A stretch of DNA of 5,487 nucleotides from JBIOWF01 sp044868295 (GTDB lineage Bacteria > Actinomycetota > Actinomycetes > Streptosporangiales > Streptosporangiaceae): NCBI GenBank assembly GCA_044868295.1, contig JBIOWF010000265.1, positions 1 to 5,487 of the forward strand, written 5' to 3'. Shown in pieces: positions 1 through 5,423 of the stretch. A program made the position numbers and the translations under genes. Position 1 is the stretch's first letter, and each line of letters begins with the position of its first letter. Below the pieces are notes generated by a model. That model had not been told where the DNA came from. It saw only the letters and a program-made list of their open reading frames with translations, and did no database searches.

Positions 1-1
1 G

Positions 2-487
2 GCCGCCCAGGAGCTCACCGACCGGGTCGTCGGCGCGGTACGCGAACCGGTGCTCGCCGCCCTGCTGCTCGGCAAGTCGGCCGAGGCCGCCGAACGCGGC
101 GTCGAGCTGTCGATCAGCCAGGACAGCAAGCTCGACGACCACATGGGCCTGGACGAACGCGACCTGGTGACCATCCTGGGCAACCTGATCGACAACGCGG
201 TGGAGGCCGCCATGTCCGGAGTCCCGCCCGCACGCGTGGACGTCCACCTGCGCTCCGACGGCGGCAGATGCGTCATCCGCGTCGCCGACAGCGGGCCCGG
301 CCTCGACCCGGCCGACGTGAACGAGGCCTTCCAGCGCGGCTGGACCACCAAGGGCAGCGGACGCGGCCTCGGCCTGGCCATCGTCGCCCAGGCCGTCCGC
401 CGCCTGGGCGGCGCGATCGAGATCGGCCACGACCGAGGAGCCGTGTTCACCGTACGGCTCCCGCTGCGCGCCGGCTCTCGGACATGA
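2..487 (+). CDS. Sensor histidine kinase, CitA/DcuS type, C-terminal part
   Basis: This is the 3' end of a two-component sensor kinase; its start is outside the window and 161 residues are visible. The first ~45 residues (EPVLAALLLGKSAEAAERGV) match the end of the dimerisation region and its link to the ATPase domain in the CitA/DcuS (SpoOB-like) family. The HATPase domain follows: N-box GNLIDNAVEA at 179-208, G1 box DSGPG at 287-301, and G2 box GSGRGLGLAI at 353-382, ending in a typical FTVRLPL strand. Kinases of this family autophosphorylate a histidine and pass the phosphate to a response regulator. Many respond to citrate or C4-dicarboxylates, but the sensor domain is not visible, so the ligand is unknown. 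The catalytic part looks intact. The stop (485-487) lies inside an ATGA, the usual overlap with a downstream regulator gene, but no regulator follows. The next gene is convergent and ends 18 bp away. Confidence 0.93.
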   Translation, partial: AAQELTDRVVGAVREPVLAALLLGKSAEAAERGVELSISQDSKLDDHMGLDERDLVTILGNLIDNAVEAAMSGVPPARVDVHLRSDGGRCVIRVADSGPGLDPADVNEAFQRGWTTKGSGRGLGLAIVAQAVRRLGGAIEIGHDRGAVFTVRLPLRAGSRT

Positions 488-501
488 TCCCTGGACGCCC
501 G
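488..501. repeat. 14-bp direct repeat, copy 1
   Basis: The 14 bases TCCCTGGACGCCCG start immediately after the kinase stop codon and recur in the same orientation at 4943-4956, about 4.45 kb away. Together the copies bracket the nSTAND gene, the gene remnant and bluB. The match is exact and stops at both ends. A 14-mer can recur by chance in GC-rich DNA of this length, so a recombination or insertion meaning is only inferred. Confidence 0.35.
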
Positions 502-505
502 AGCG

Positions 506-3500
506 TCAACCGGGGCAGGGCGGGGACACGGGGATGCCGGGCAGATGCGTTCGCCATTCGGCTGAGGCGATCGGGCGCTGGGCAAGGGCGCAGAGGCGGT
601 GGGCGGCCGCGCCAGGATCGGTCGTCCACAGGCGGACGGTGGAGTCCTCACTGCCTGTGGCGAGCAGGGAACCGCCCGGGGCGAACGCGACGGCGTCGAC
701 GGTGCCCAGGTGGCCGGTGAGGACGGCGACGACAACGGGTGATCGCGCCAGGCTCCATAGTCGGACTGTGTGGTCGGCTCCCGCGGTGGCGAGCGTCCGC
801 CCGTCGGGGCTGAAAGCGGCGGCGTCGACAGCGTCGGCGTGAGCGCTCAGGAGGTGAGCCACGCGTGGAGTGCGGGGGTAAGTCGTGTCCCACAGGCGGA
901 CGGTGTGATCGGCGCCCGCGGTGGCCAGGGTGCGGCCGTCGGGAGCGAACGCCACCGCGTTGATGCTGTTGGTGTGCGAACGTAAGACCGCCAGCGCGCG
1001 TGCGCGGGTGGGGTCGGTGGTGTCCCACAGGCGAGCGGTGTGATCGGCTCCCCCGGTGGCCAGGGTGCGGCCGTCGGGAGCGAACGCCACCGCGTCGACA
1101 TCTCCGTTGTGGCCACCGAGAACGGGCTGACTCAGATCCCATAACCGGATTGCGTCGTCGGCGCCCGCGCTGGCCAGGGTCCTGCCGTCAGGGGCGAAGT
1201 CCACGGTGTAGACCGTGTCGGAGTGTCCGTTCAGCACGGTCGGGGCGCTCGCTTGCCGGGGATCGGTGACGTCCCATACCCGGATCGTGTGATCGTAACC
1301 GCTGGTGGCGAGCAGGTGACCGTCGGGGCTGAAGGTCGACCCGATGATCCCGCTCGTGTGGCCCTGCAACTCGGCGACCTGACGTAGGTGCCGAGGATCG
1401 GTGGCGTCCCACAGGTGTGCGATGTTGTCGAACCCCCCGGTCATCAGCAGGCGCCCGTCCGGGCTGAAGGTCACGCACAGCACTCGATCGCCGTTGCCGA
1501 TCAGATCCGGCAGCCGGCGGGGGCGGCTCGGATCGGCCACATTCCAGACGCGGACGGTGGGCTCGAAGCCCGTGACGACGAGTGTCTTGCCGTCAGGACT
1601 GAACGCGAGGCCACTGAGACCCTCACGTGCTCCCGTGAGGACGGCGAGTGGTGCGGGGCGCTTGGGATCGCCGACGTTCCACAGACGGGCGGTCTTGTCA
1701 TAGCTGGCCGTGGCGAGCGTGCGGCCGTCAGGACTGAACGCCAGCGCCCGAATGCCGTCGGTATGACCGGTGAGAGTGGCGAGCACCACGGGACGCCTCG
1801 GATCGGCGACCGTCCACAGCCGCACGGTCCGGTCGTCGCCCGTTGTGGCCAGGAGACGGCCGTCGCGGCTGAACGCGGCGGCCGTGACGCCCTGACGGTG
1901 GCCGGTGAGCGTCGAGAGCGCCACGGGCCGGTGCGGATTGGTGACGTCCCATAGGCGGACGGTGTGGTCGAGACTCGCGCTGGCCATCACCCGGCCGTCA
2001 GGACTGAACGTCACCTGATAGACGGCGTCGGTGTGGTCGGCCACTCTGGTGGCGTACGGGGTGCCGAAGCCGCTGAGAAGGCTGCCGCGCGACTGCGCGT
2101 TCGGTGCCAGCCGGAACGCGGCGATCGCGAGCTGGGCGGCGAGCTCCGGATCCGCGACGCGCAGCGCCGTCGCCTCGTTCGCCACCTTCTCCGACAGCGC
2201 CTCGTCGCGTTGGCGGCTGACGGTGCCCGAGGCCCGAAACGCGGCGAACGTCGTCGTGGCCGTCAGGAGAGTGAGAAAACTCAACAGGGCGATCGATTGG
2301 TACAGGCGGCGGGTACGCCGGCGCTCGCGTCTTTCCCCGGCGGCGATGAAGTCTCGCACGGCGGAACTGATCAGATCGAGGGTCGAGGAGTCGAGCCACG
2401 CCCGGGCGGCTGCCAGCCGCATTCCGCGGTAGAGCGCGGCCGAGTCGTGTCCTTCTCGCTCCCACAGGTTCGCGTCTTCCTGCAGGCGCTGTCCGACCAG
2501 GAGTCGGGCGCGGTCGGCGTCGACCCAGCGGAACAGCCTCGGCCAGCAGCGCAGCAATGCCTCGTGCGTGATTTCGACGGTGTCGACATCGACGGTCAGC
2601 AGCCGCGCCGCTATGAAAGCCGAGATGACCTCCTCGAACTCGCCGAGGTCCGCTCGGCGTACCCGATGACGGGTATAGACGTCTCCGTCGGAGATCCATA
2701 CCAGCCTCAGGAAGAGCCGCCGCACGAGTTCGCGTTGCTCGTCGTTCAACGCCTCGTAGGCCGCTTCGGCGGACTGGGCGATCGCGCCGTGGATGCCGCC
2801 GCTCGCCTTGTAATCGGCGACGGTGAGCCGCCTGCGGCTGCCGCGCTGCCAGACGGTGAGCAGGGTGTGCGACAGAAGTGGCAGCGCACCGGGGTCGTGC
2901 GCGGCCGAGGTCCCCGGGTCGGCCGGCGCGAGATCGCGCAGGACCAGCTCGACCAGGCCGTCCTCGACGTCCACGCGTGCCCGCAGGGCCGGCTCGGCGA
3001 TCGCCGCGCGAACCTCGGTCGCGTTCATGGGACCGACAAGGACCTGACAGTCCTGCAGGATGCGCGCCAGTGGCGGATGGCCGAGGGCCGTCCCATAGAA
3101 GTCGGCCCGCAATGCCCACACCACAACGCTTCCCGGGGGCAGCACCGCGGTCGTGCCTGCCAGGGCGGCGATGAACGCGCGTCTCTCGCTGTGGTCCTGG
3201 CATTCCGTGAACACCTCTTCGAACTGGTCCACCACAAGGAGCACAGCGCCGCTTCCGGCCGGGACTTTCGCCTGTAACTCCTCGTTCGGCCGCTTGCCGG
3301 GTGCCATCAAGACCACCGGCAAGACAACCGGAAAGTCGCGCGCCTCCGACTCCCGGTCGCCCGAATTACCTGAATCACCTGAATCACCTGAATTAAGGGC
3401 GGCGATCAGACCGGCGCGCAGGAGAGAGGATTTCCCGGAGCCCGACGGACCGACCACGGCCACGGACCCGCCTCCCGTGTCGGCCAGCGACGCGACACGC

Positions 3501-3871
3501 TCGATGAGCAGTCGGGTCAGGTGATCTCGGCCGTGAAACCAGGTGGCGTCTTCTGGCTGGAAGCTCACCAGCCCCCTATAGGGCACGGCGGCGGACGACG
3601 ACCGGGGTCCCGGGGCCCGCCGTATCCGCGCCAATACGTCGGTCCACCATGCGATCGCCTCGGGATCGGTGACCGCGCAGGCGGCGAGAACCTCTCTCAA
3701 GACTTTCTGTGAGGGCAGATGCGCGCCGGCGAAATAACCCCCGGCGGTGCTGTCCGGAATTCCGACCATCCGGGCCACATCTCGAACGGTCAGCCCAGCC
3801 CGTTCCCTGACCAGCGATAGTTCCCGAGCGAAATCAGTGCGATTATGCGCATCCCCCGGCGGCCGACGCAC
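506..3871 (-). CDS. HTH–nSTAND NTPase–transmembrane–WD40 repeat protein
   Basis: A 1121-residue multidomain protein. Residues ~13-66 form an XRE-like helix-turn-helix (FARELSLVRERAGLTVRDVA). After a linker comes PYRGLVSFQPEDATWFHGRD, the usual lead-in of actinobacterial nSTAND1 NTPases. Walker A is GPSGSGKSS (141-149) and Walker B is LLVVDQFEE (211-219), followed by ALRADFYG and the winged-helix-like part ending in VEITHEALLRCWPRL (432-446). One hydrophobic helix spans ~523-545, preceded by RRERRRTRR, so positive-inside predicts a cytoplasmic N-terminus and an outside C-terminus. Eleven WD40 repeats fill ~613-1083, with a Cys/Pro-rich tail. STAND proteins act as ligand-triggered switches, and WD40 repeats usually form the sensing or docking surface. 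A role in signalling, regulation or defence is inferred; no effector domain is seen. The GTG start (3869-3871) places the HTH normally, but no Shine-Dalgarno is visible. The gene ends convergently with the kinase. Confidence 0.92.
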   Translation of the reverse strand: MRRPPGDAHNRTDFARELSLVRERAGLTVRDVARMVGIPDSTAGGYFAGAHLPSQKVLREVLAACAVTDPEAIAWWTDVLARIRRAPGPRSSSAAVPYRGLVSFQPEDATWFHGRDHLTRLLIERVASLADTGGGSVAVVGPSGSGKSSLLRAGLIAALNSGDSGDSGNSGDRESEARDFPVVLPVVLMAPGKRPNEELQAKVPAGSGAVLLVVDQFEEVFTECQDHSERRAFIAALAGTTAVLPPGSVVVWALRADFYGTALGHPPLARILQDCQVLVGPMNATEVRAAIAEPALRARVDVEDGLVELVLRDLAPADPGTSAAHDPGALPLLSHTLLTVWQRGSRRRLTVADYKASGGIHGAIAQSAEAAYEALNDEQRELVRRLFLRLVWISDGDVYTRHRVRRADLGEFEEVISAFIAARLLTVDVDTVEITHEALLRCWPRLFRWVDADRARLLVGQRLQEDANLWEREGHDSAALYRGMRLAAARAWLDSSTLDLISSAVRDFIAAGERRERRRTRRLYQSIALLSFLTLLTATTTFAAFRASGTVSRQRDEALSEKVANEATALRVADPELAAQLAIAAFRLAPNAQSRGSLLSGFGTPYATRVADHTDAVYQVTFSPDGRVMASASLDHTVRLWDVTNPHRPVALSTLTGHRQGVTAAAFSRDGRLLATTGDDRTVRLWTVADPRRPVVLATLTGHTDGIRALAFSPDGRTLATASYDKTARLWNVGDPKRPAPLAVLTGAREGLSGLAFSPDGKTLVVTGFEPTVRVWNVADPSRPRRLPDLIGNGDRVLCVTFSPDGRLLMTGGFDNIAHLWDATDPRHLRQVAELQGHTSGIIGSTFSPDGHLLATSGYDHTIRVWDVTDPRQASAPTVLNGHSDTVYTVDFAPDGRTLASAGADDAIRLWDLSQPVLGGHNGDVDAVAFAPDGRTLATGGADHTARLWDTTDPTRARALAVLRSHTNSINAVAFAPDGRTLATAGADHTVRLWDTTYPRTPRVAHLLSAHADAVDAAAFSPDGRTLATAGADHTVRLWSLARSPVVVAVLTGHLGTVDAVAFAPGGSLLATGSEDSTVRLWTTDPGAAAHRLCALAQRPIASAEWRTHLPGIPVSPPCPG
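623..2035 (-). repeat. Array of 11 WD40 repeats within the nSTAND protein
   Basis: Blades start near residues 612, 657, 702, 747, 792, 837, 882, 920, 965, 1010 and 1053, each with the pattern GH…V…FSPDGR.LAT…D.T.RLWD. Spacing is exactly 45 residues (135 bp) for blades 1 to 6, then 38 after blade 7, 45 after blades 8 and 9, and 43 after blade 10. Blades 1-7 could close a full seven-bladed propeller, leaving four blades plus the C-terminal tail (RLCALAQRPIASAEW) for a second one. Blade 4 is the most divergent (GAREG instead of GH, GFEPT instead of a D.T element). Blades 8-10 are nearly identical to each other. Confidence 0.9.
920..1095. repeat. 41-bp perfect repeat shared by WD40 blades 8 and 9
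   Basis: Positions 920-960 and 1055-1095 are identical over 41 bp and are offset by exactly one 135-bp blade unit. The identity continues leftward with only two mismatches, in the 16 bp starting at 904 and 1039. The copies encode the AVAFAPDGRTLAT segment of two blades. Identity including synonymous positions points to recent duplication or gene conversion between blades. Confidence 0.85.
3360..3395. repeat. Four tandem 9-bp units inside the nSTAND domain
   Basis: Four consecutive 9-bp units (CCCGAATTA, CCTGAATCA, CCTGAATCA, CCTGAATTA on the plus strand) encode a Ser-Gly-Asp/Asn repeat (residues ~161-172) just after the Walker A helix. The units are AT-rich compared with the surrounding coding DNA. 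Because the unit is a multiple of three, copy-number changes would lengthen or shorten a flexible acidic loop without breaking the frame. Confidence 0.88.
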
Positions 3872-3878
3872 ACGTCGA

Positions 3879-4061
3879 TCATGTCTGGTGCGCGACCATG
3901 GGGGTGTCCACGCCGATGCGGCCCGTCTTGTGCGAGCCCCCGGGCGCGGCCCGGCAGGACCTCCCGCGCTGCAGGCGGCGGTCGCCGGCGAGGTTCACGT
4001 TGTTGGGGATGCGCTCGCCGCAGGCCCTGCTCGGCGTCGGCTGACCCAGGTTCCGCAGGTT
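3879..4061 (-). pseudogene. Probable gene remnant with a BoxB-like N-terminal motif
   Basis: Between the divergent nSTAND and bluB genes, one minus-strand frame ending at TGA 3879-3881 has G or C at 58 of 60 third codon positions, the signature of coding DNA in this genome. The other frames, including the plus-strand frame open into bluB, are clearly lower. Positions 3966-4016 encode ERIPNNVNLAGDRRLQR. This closely resembles the conserved start of BoxB, the diiron benzoyl-CoA 2,3-epoxidase (recalled family pattern ERIPNNVNL…LQRALE.WQP). The similarity ends abruptly after LQR, where ALE.W would be expected, and the remaining ~28 residues (including KTGRIGVDTPMVAH) are not recognised. No in-frame start with a ribosome binding site is visible upstream, since the frame runs into bluB. 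A truncated or rearranged gene is the likeliest reading. The BoxB link rests on one short motif. The stop is 7 bp before the nSTAND GTG. Confidence 0.4.
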
Positions 4062-4118
4062 TTGGTGAGTGACCGGGCACCGCGGGAGGCGGGCGACGCG
4101 TCCGGCGCGGCCTGCGAG

Positions 4119-4772
4119 ATGATCCTGATCATGCGGAACTTCTATGACGTGGTCTTTCAGCGCCGAGATGTGCGCGGGCAATTCACCGGTGGAACGGTTC
4201 CACCACAGGTGCTTGAGAACGTGCTCGCCGCGGCCCATGCCGCGCCCAGCGTCGGACTGTCCCAGCCGTGGGACTTCATCCTGGTACGCGATCCTGACAT
4301 CAGGCACAGGTTCGCCGATCACGTCGCCGAGGAACGGGCGGTGTTCGCCGCGTCGCTGGAGCCCGATCGCGCGGCGGTGTTCGCCGGCATCAAAGTCGAC
4401 GGCGTGCGCGAGTCGACGCTGTCCGTCGTCGTCACCTACGACCCGGCGCGAGGGGCGCCGAACGTTCTCGGCCGGCACACCATCGGCGACACCGGGCTCT
4501 ACTCGGTCTGCCTGGCCATCCAGAACCTGTGGCTGGCCGCGACCGCGGAAGGCCTGGGTGTCGGCTGGGTGTCGTTCTACCGCGAGGAGTTCCTGACCGA
4601 GCTGCTGAACATCCCGGCGGGCATCCGTCCGGTCGCCTGGCTTTGCCTGGGCCCGGTGACGTGCCAGGAGACCGTACCGGACTTGGAGAGGCATGGCTGG
4701 CGGCGGCGATTGCCTCTGGAGACCGTCGTCCACCACGACGGATGGGCAGGACCAGTACACAAGGGAGGATGA
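4119..4772 (+). CDS. bluB: 5,6-dimethylbenzimidazole synthase BluB
   Basis: BluB uses O2 to break down reduced flavin mononucleotide into 5,6-dimethylbenzimidazole, the lower ligand of vitamin B12; it is a cytosolic, nitroreductase-fold enzyme. Family motifs run in order: FYDVVFQRRDVRGQF, AAHAAPSVGLSQPWDFILVRD, ESTLSVVVTYDPARG, LGRHTIGDTGLYSVCLAIQ, NLWLAATAEGLGVGWVSFY, PVAWLCLGPV and LERHGWRRRLPLE. The Asp of RRDVR and the Ser of GWVSF align with the residues shown to be essential in Sinorhizobium meliloti BluB (Asp32, Ser167). The ATG at 4119 gives 217 residues. ATG 4131 (213 residues) starts right before FYDVV, as many actinobacterial BluBs do. GTG 4065 (235 residues) would place the Asp at position 35, near the Sinorhizobium numbering. 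None has a strong Shine-Dalgarno. No other cobalamin gene is in the window. The gene is divergent from the nSTAND gene and appears monocistronic. Confidence 0.95.
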   Translation: MILIMRNFYDVVFQRRDVRGQFTGGTVPPQVLENVLAAAHAAPSVGLSQPWDFILVRDPDIRHRFADHVAEERAVFAASLEPDRAAVFAGIKVDGVRESTLSVVVTYDPARGAPNVLGRHTIGDTGLYSVCLAIQNLWLAATAEGLGVGWVSFYREEFLTELLNIPAGIRPVAWLCLGPVTCQETVPDLERHGWRRRLPLETVVHHDGWAGPVHKGG

Positions 4773-4815
4773 CGGTCCGGTGCCGGCTCAACGGCTCGGC
4801 TCTTCGCCCGGCAGA

Positions 4816-4853
4816 ACTACGTATATTCACCGCCAATACGTATTTTTACAGAT
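4816..4853. promoter_or_regulatory. AT-rich patch with two TACGTA palindromes; candidate operator
   Basis: In otherwise GC-rich DNA this patch contains TACGTA at 4818-4823 and the 10-bp perfect palindrome AATACGTATT at 4835-4844. Their centres are 19 bp apart, close to two helical turns. A TATATT at 4822-4827 and a TACAGAT at 4847-4853 could serve as -10 elements, but no good -35 is visible. A paired operator and promoter for the gene starting at 5057 is an inference; no known regulator's consensus was recognised. Confidence 0.4.
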
Positions 4854-4942
4854 GCCTCCAAGTGCGAACTGCCGCGAGAGTCGCCATGCGCCGCGCGACA
4901 TCAGCGGCTGGATGCGTCAGGAGAGAACGGCCGACTCGCCGC

Positions 4943-4956
4943 TCCCTGGACGCCCG
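4943..4956. repeat. 14-bp direct repeat, copy 2
   Basis: An exact copy of the 14 bases at 488-501, in the same orientation, lying in the non-coding stretch after bluB. It marks the right edge of the bracketed nSTAND–bluB segment. Confidence 0.35.
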
Positions 4957-5040
4957 GCCGTACCAGGGACGCGCGGCAGGTGCTCCCCCATGCCCGGCGA
5001 CAGCCGGCCGTCGAGGGAGACCCGTAGCGTTTCCTGACCC

Positions 5041-5046
5041 AGGAGG
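5041..5046 (+). promoter_or_regulatory. Strong ribosome binding site (AGGAGG)
   Basis: AGGAGG ends 10 bp before the ATG at 5057 and is the best Shine-Dalgarno in the window. It fixes the start of the downstream signal-peptide reading frame and rules out reading the frame from the ATG at 4769. Confidence 0.85.
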
Positions 5047-5056
5047 AACATCCGGC

Positions 5057-5423
5057 ATGACCTTGACTGCCTCGAAGCGGCTTCGTGCGCTGCTCGTCGC
5101 GGAGGCGCTGGCGCTCGTCACCGCGTTCACGCTCGTCGGAGAGCCGGCGTTCGGCTCGTCCGCTGCCGGTCATCCCACGCCGTCGCGGCAGACGCCCTCC
5201 CCTTCGGCGTCGCCCGGCACGTCGCCCACCCGCGTCGGCCACTCGGCGTCGCAGCACCGCGCCGGCCATGTACGACGCCGTAAAGCCGGCCGGCTACTCC
5301 ATCCACGGCGACTGGTTCAACGGCTGGAAGGACGACATCAAGAACACCTGGATCAACGGCTGCGTCCGCAGGCCGGTTTCGTGCGGCTCGCACATGCTCG
5401 GCGACGGCCGGGTCATCTACTAG
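5057..5423 (+). pseudogene. Broken secreted protein with DUF1996-like C-terminal tail
   Basis: The ATG at 5057 opens a clear signal peptide: KRLR, a hydrophobic core (ALLVAEALALVTAFTLV) and a likely cleavage site near AFGSS. A Ser/Pro/Thr-rich linker follows (PSRQTPSPSASPGTSPT). Good third-position GC holds in this frame to about 5250-5268 and then collapses into Arg-rich translation. In the +1 frame the coding signal continues to TAG 5421-5423 as YDAVKPAGYSIHGDWFNGW followed by NGC…VSCGS. This resembles the end of DUF1996 secreted proteins (recalled pattern: small residues, HxDF.N.W, then two cysteines). A frameshift therefore separates the two halves. The main DUF1996 domain (~200 residues) is also missing, so an internal deletion that changed frame explains both. 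A sequencing error alone would restore only a ~120-residue protein. DUF1996 function is unknown. Without frame repair the first frame runs on to a stop at 5474-5476. Confidence 0.65.

Larger units (their letters stand above)
4773..5056. other. Intergenic region between bluB and the broken secreted-protein gene
   Basis: These 284 bp hold no convincing gene. A frame from GTG 4780 to the stop at 5035-5037 (85 codons) has a GGAGG 11 bp upstream, but its translation is low-complexity with mixed third positions and resembles no family I know. The stretch contains the AT-rich palindrome patch (4816-4853), one copy of the 14-bp direct repeat (4943-4956) and the ribosome binding site at 5041-5046. No strong transcription terminator is seen after bluB. 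Confidence 0.7.

Noticed and set aside
494..507. Small hairpin GACGC-CCGA-GCGTC between the convergent genes, as a bidirectional terminator
   Set aside because: The stem is only 5 bp with no T-tract and overlaps the nSTAND stop codon. Such hairpins are common by chance at this GC content.
1998..3203. Minus-strand open frame of 401 codons overlapping the nSTAND gene
   Set aside because: It is an alternate frame of the same strand with Arg/Pro-rich translation and no domain. The main frame has Walker motifs, a TM helix and WD40 repeats.
1964..3277. Long plus-strand open frame (437 codons) opposite the nSTAND gene
   Set aside because: It is an antisense shadow of a well-supported coding frame. 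The translation is low in motif content, and GC-rich coding DNA routinely leaves such frames open.
3985..4055. Plus-strand reading VHVVGDALA…RRRLTQ, reminiscent of the tail of flavin oxidoreductases
   Set aside because: Third positions in this frame are often T, unlike real genes here, and the opposite frame is almost fully G/C at third positions. It is likely a chance antisense likeness.
3872..4118. Possible cobalamin riboswitch upstream of bluB
   Set aside because: None of the conserved B12-box or core elements was seen, and part of the region is better explained by a minus-strand coding remnant.
4994..5007. Inverted repeat CCGGC-GACA-GCCGG
   Set aside because: A 5-bp GC stem with no T-tract and no placement that decides a function; expected by chance.
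4780..5037. 85-codon ORF starting at GTG with GGAGG upstream
   Set aside because: The translation is low-complexity and unlike any known family, third-position GC is not raised, and it crosses the AT-rich palindrome patch.
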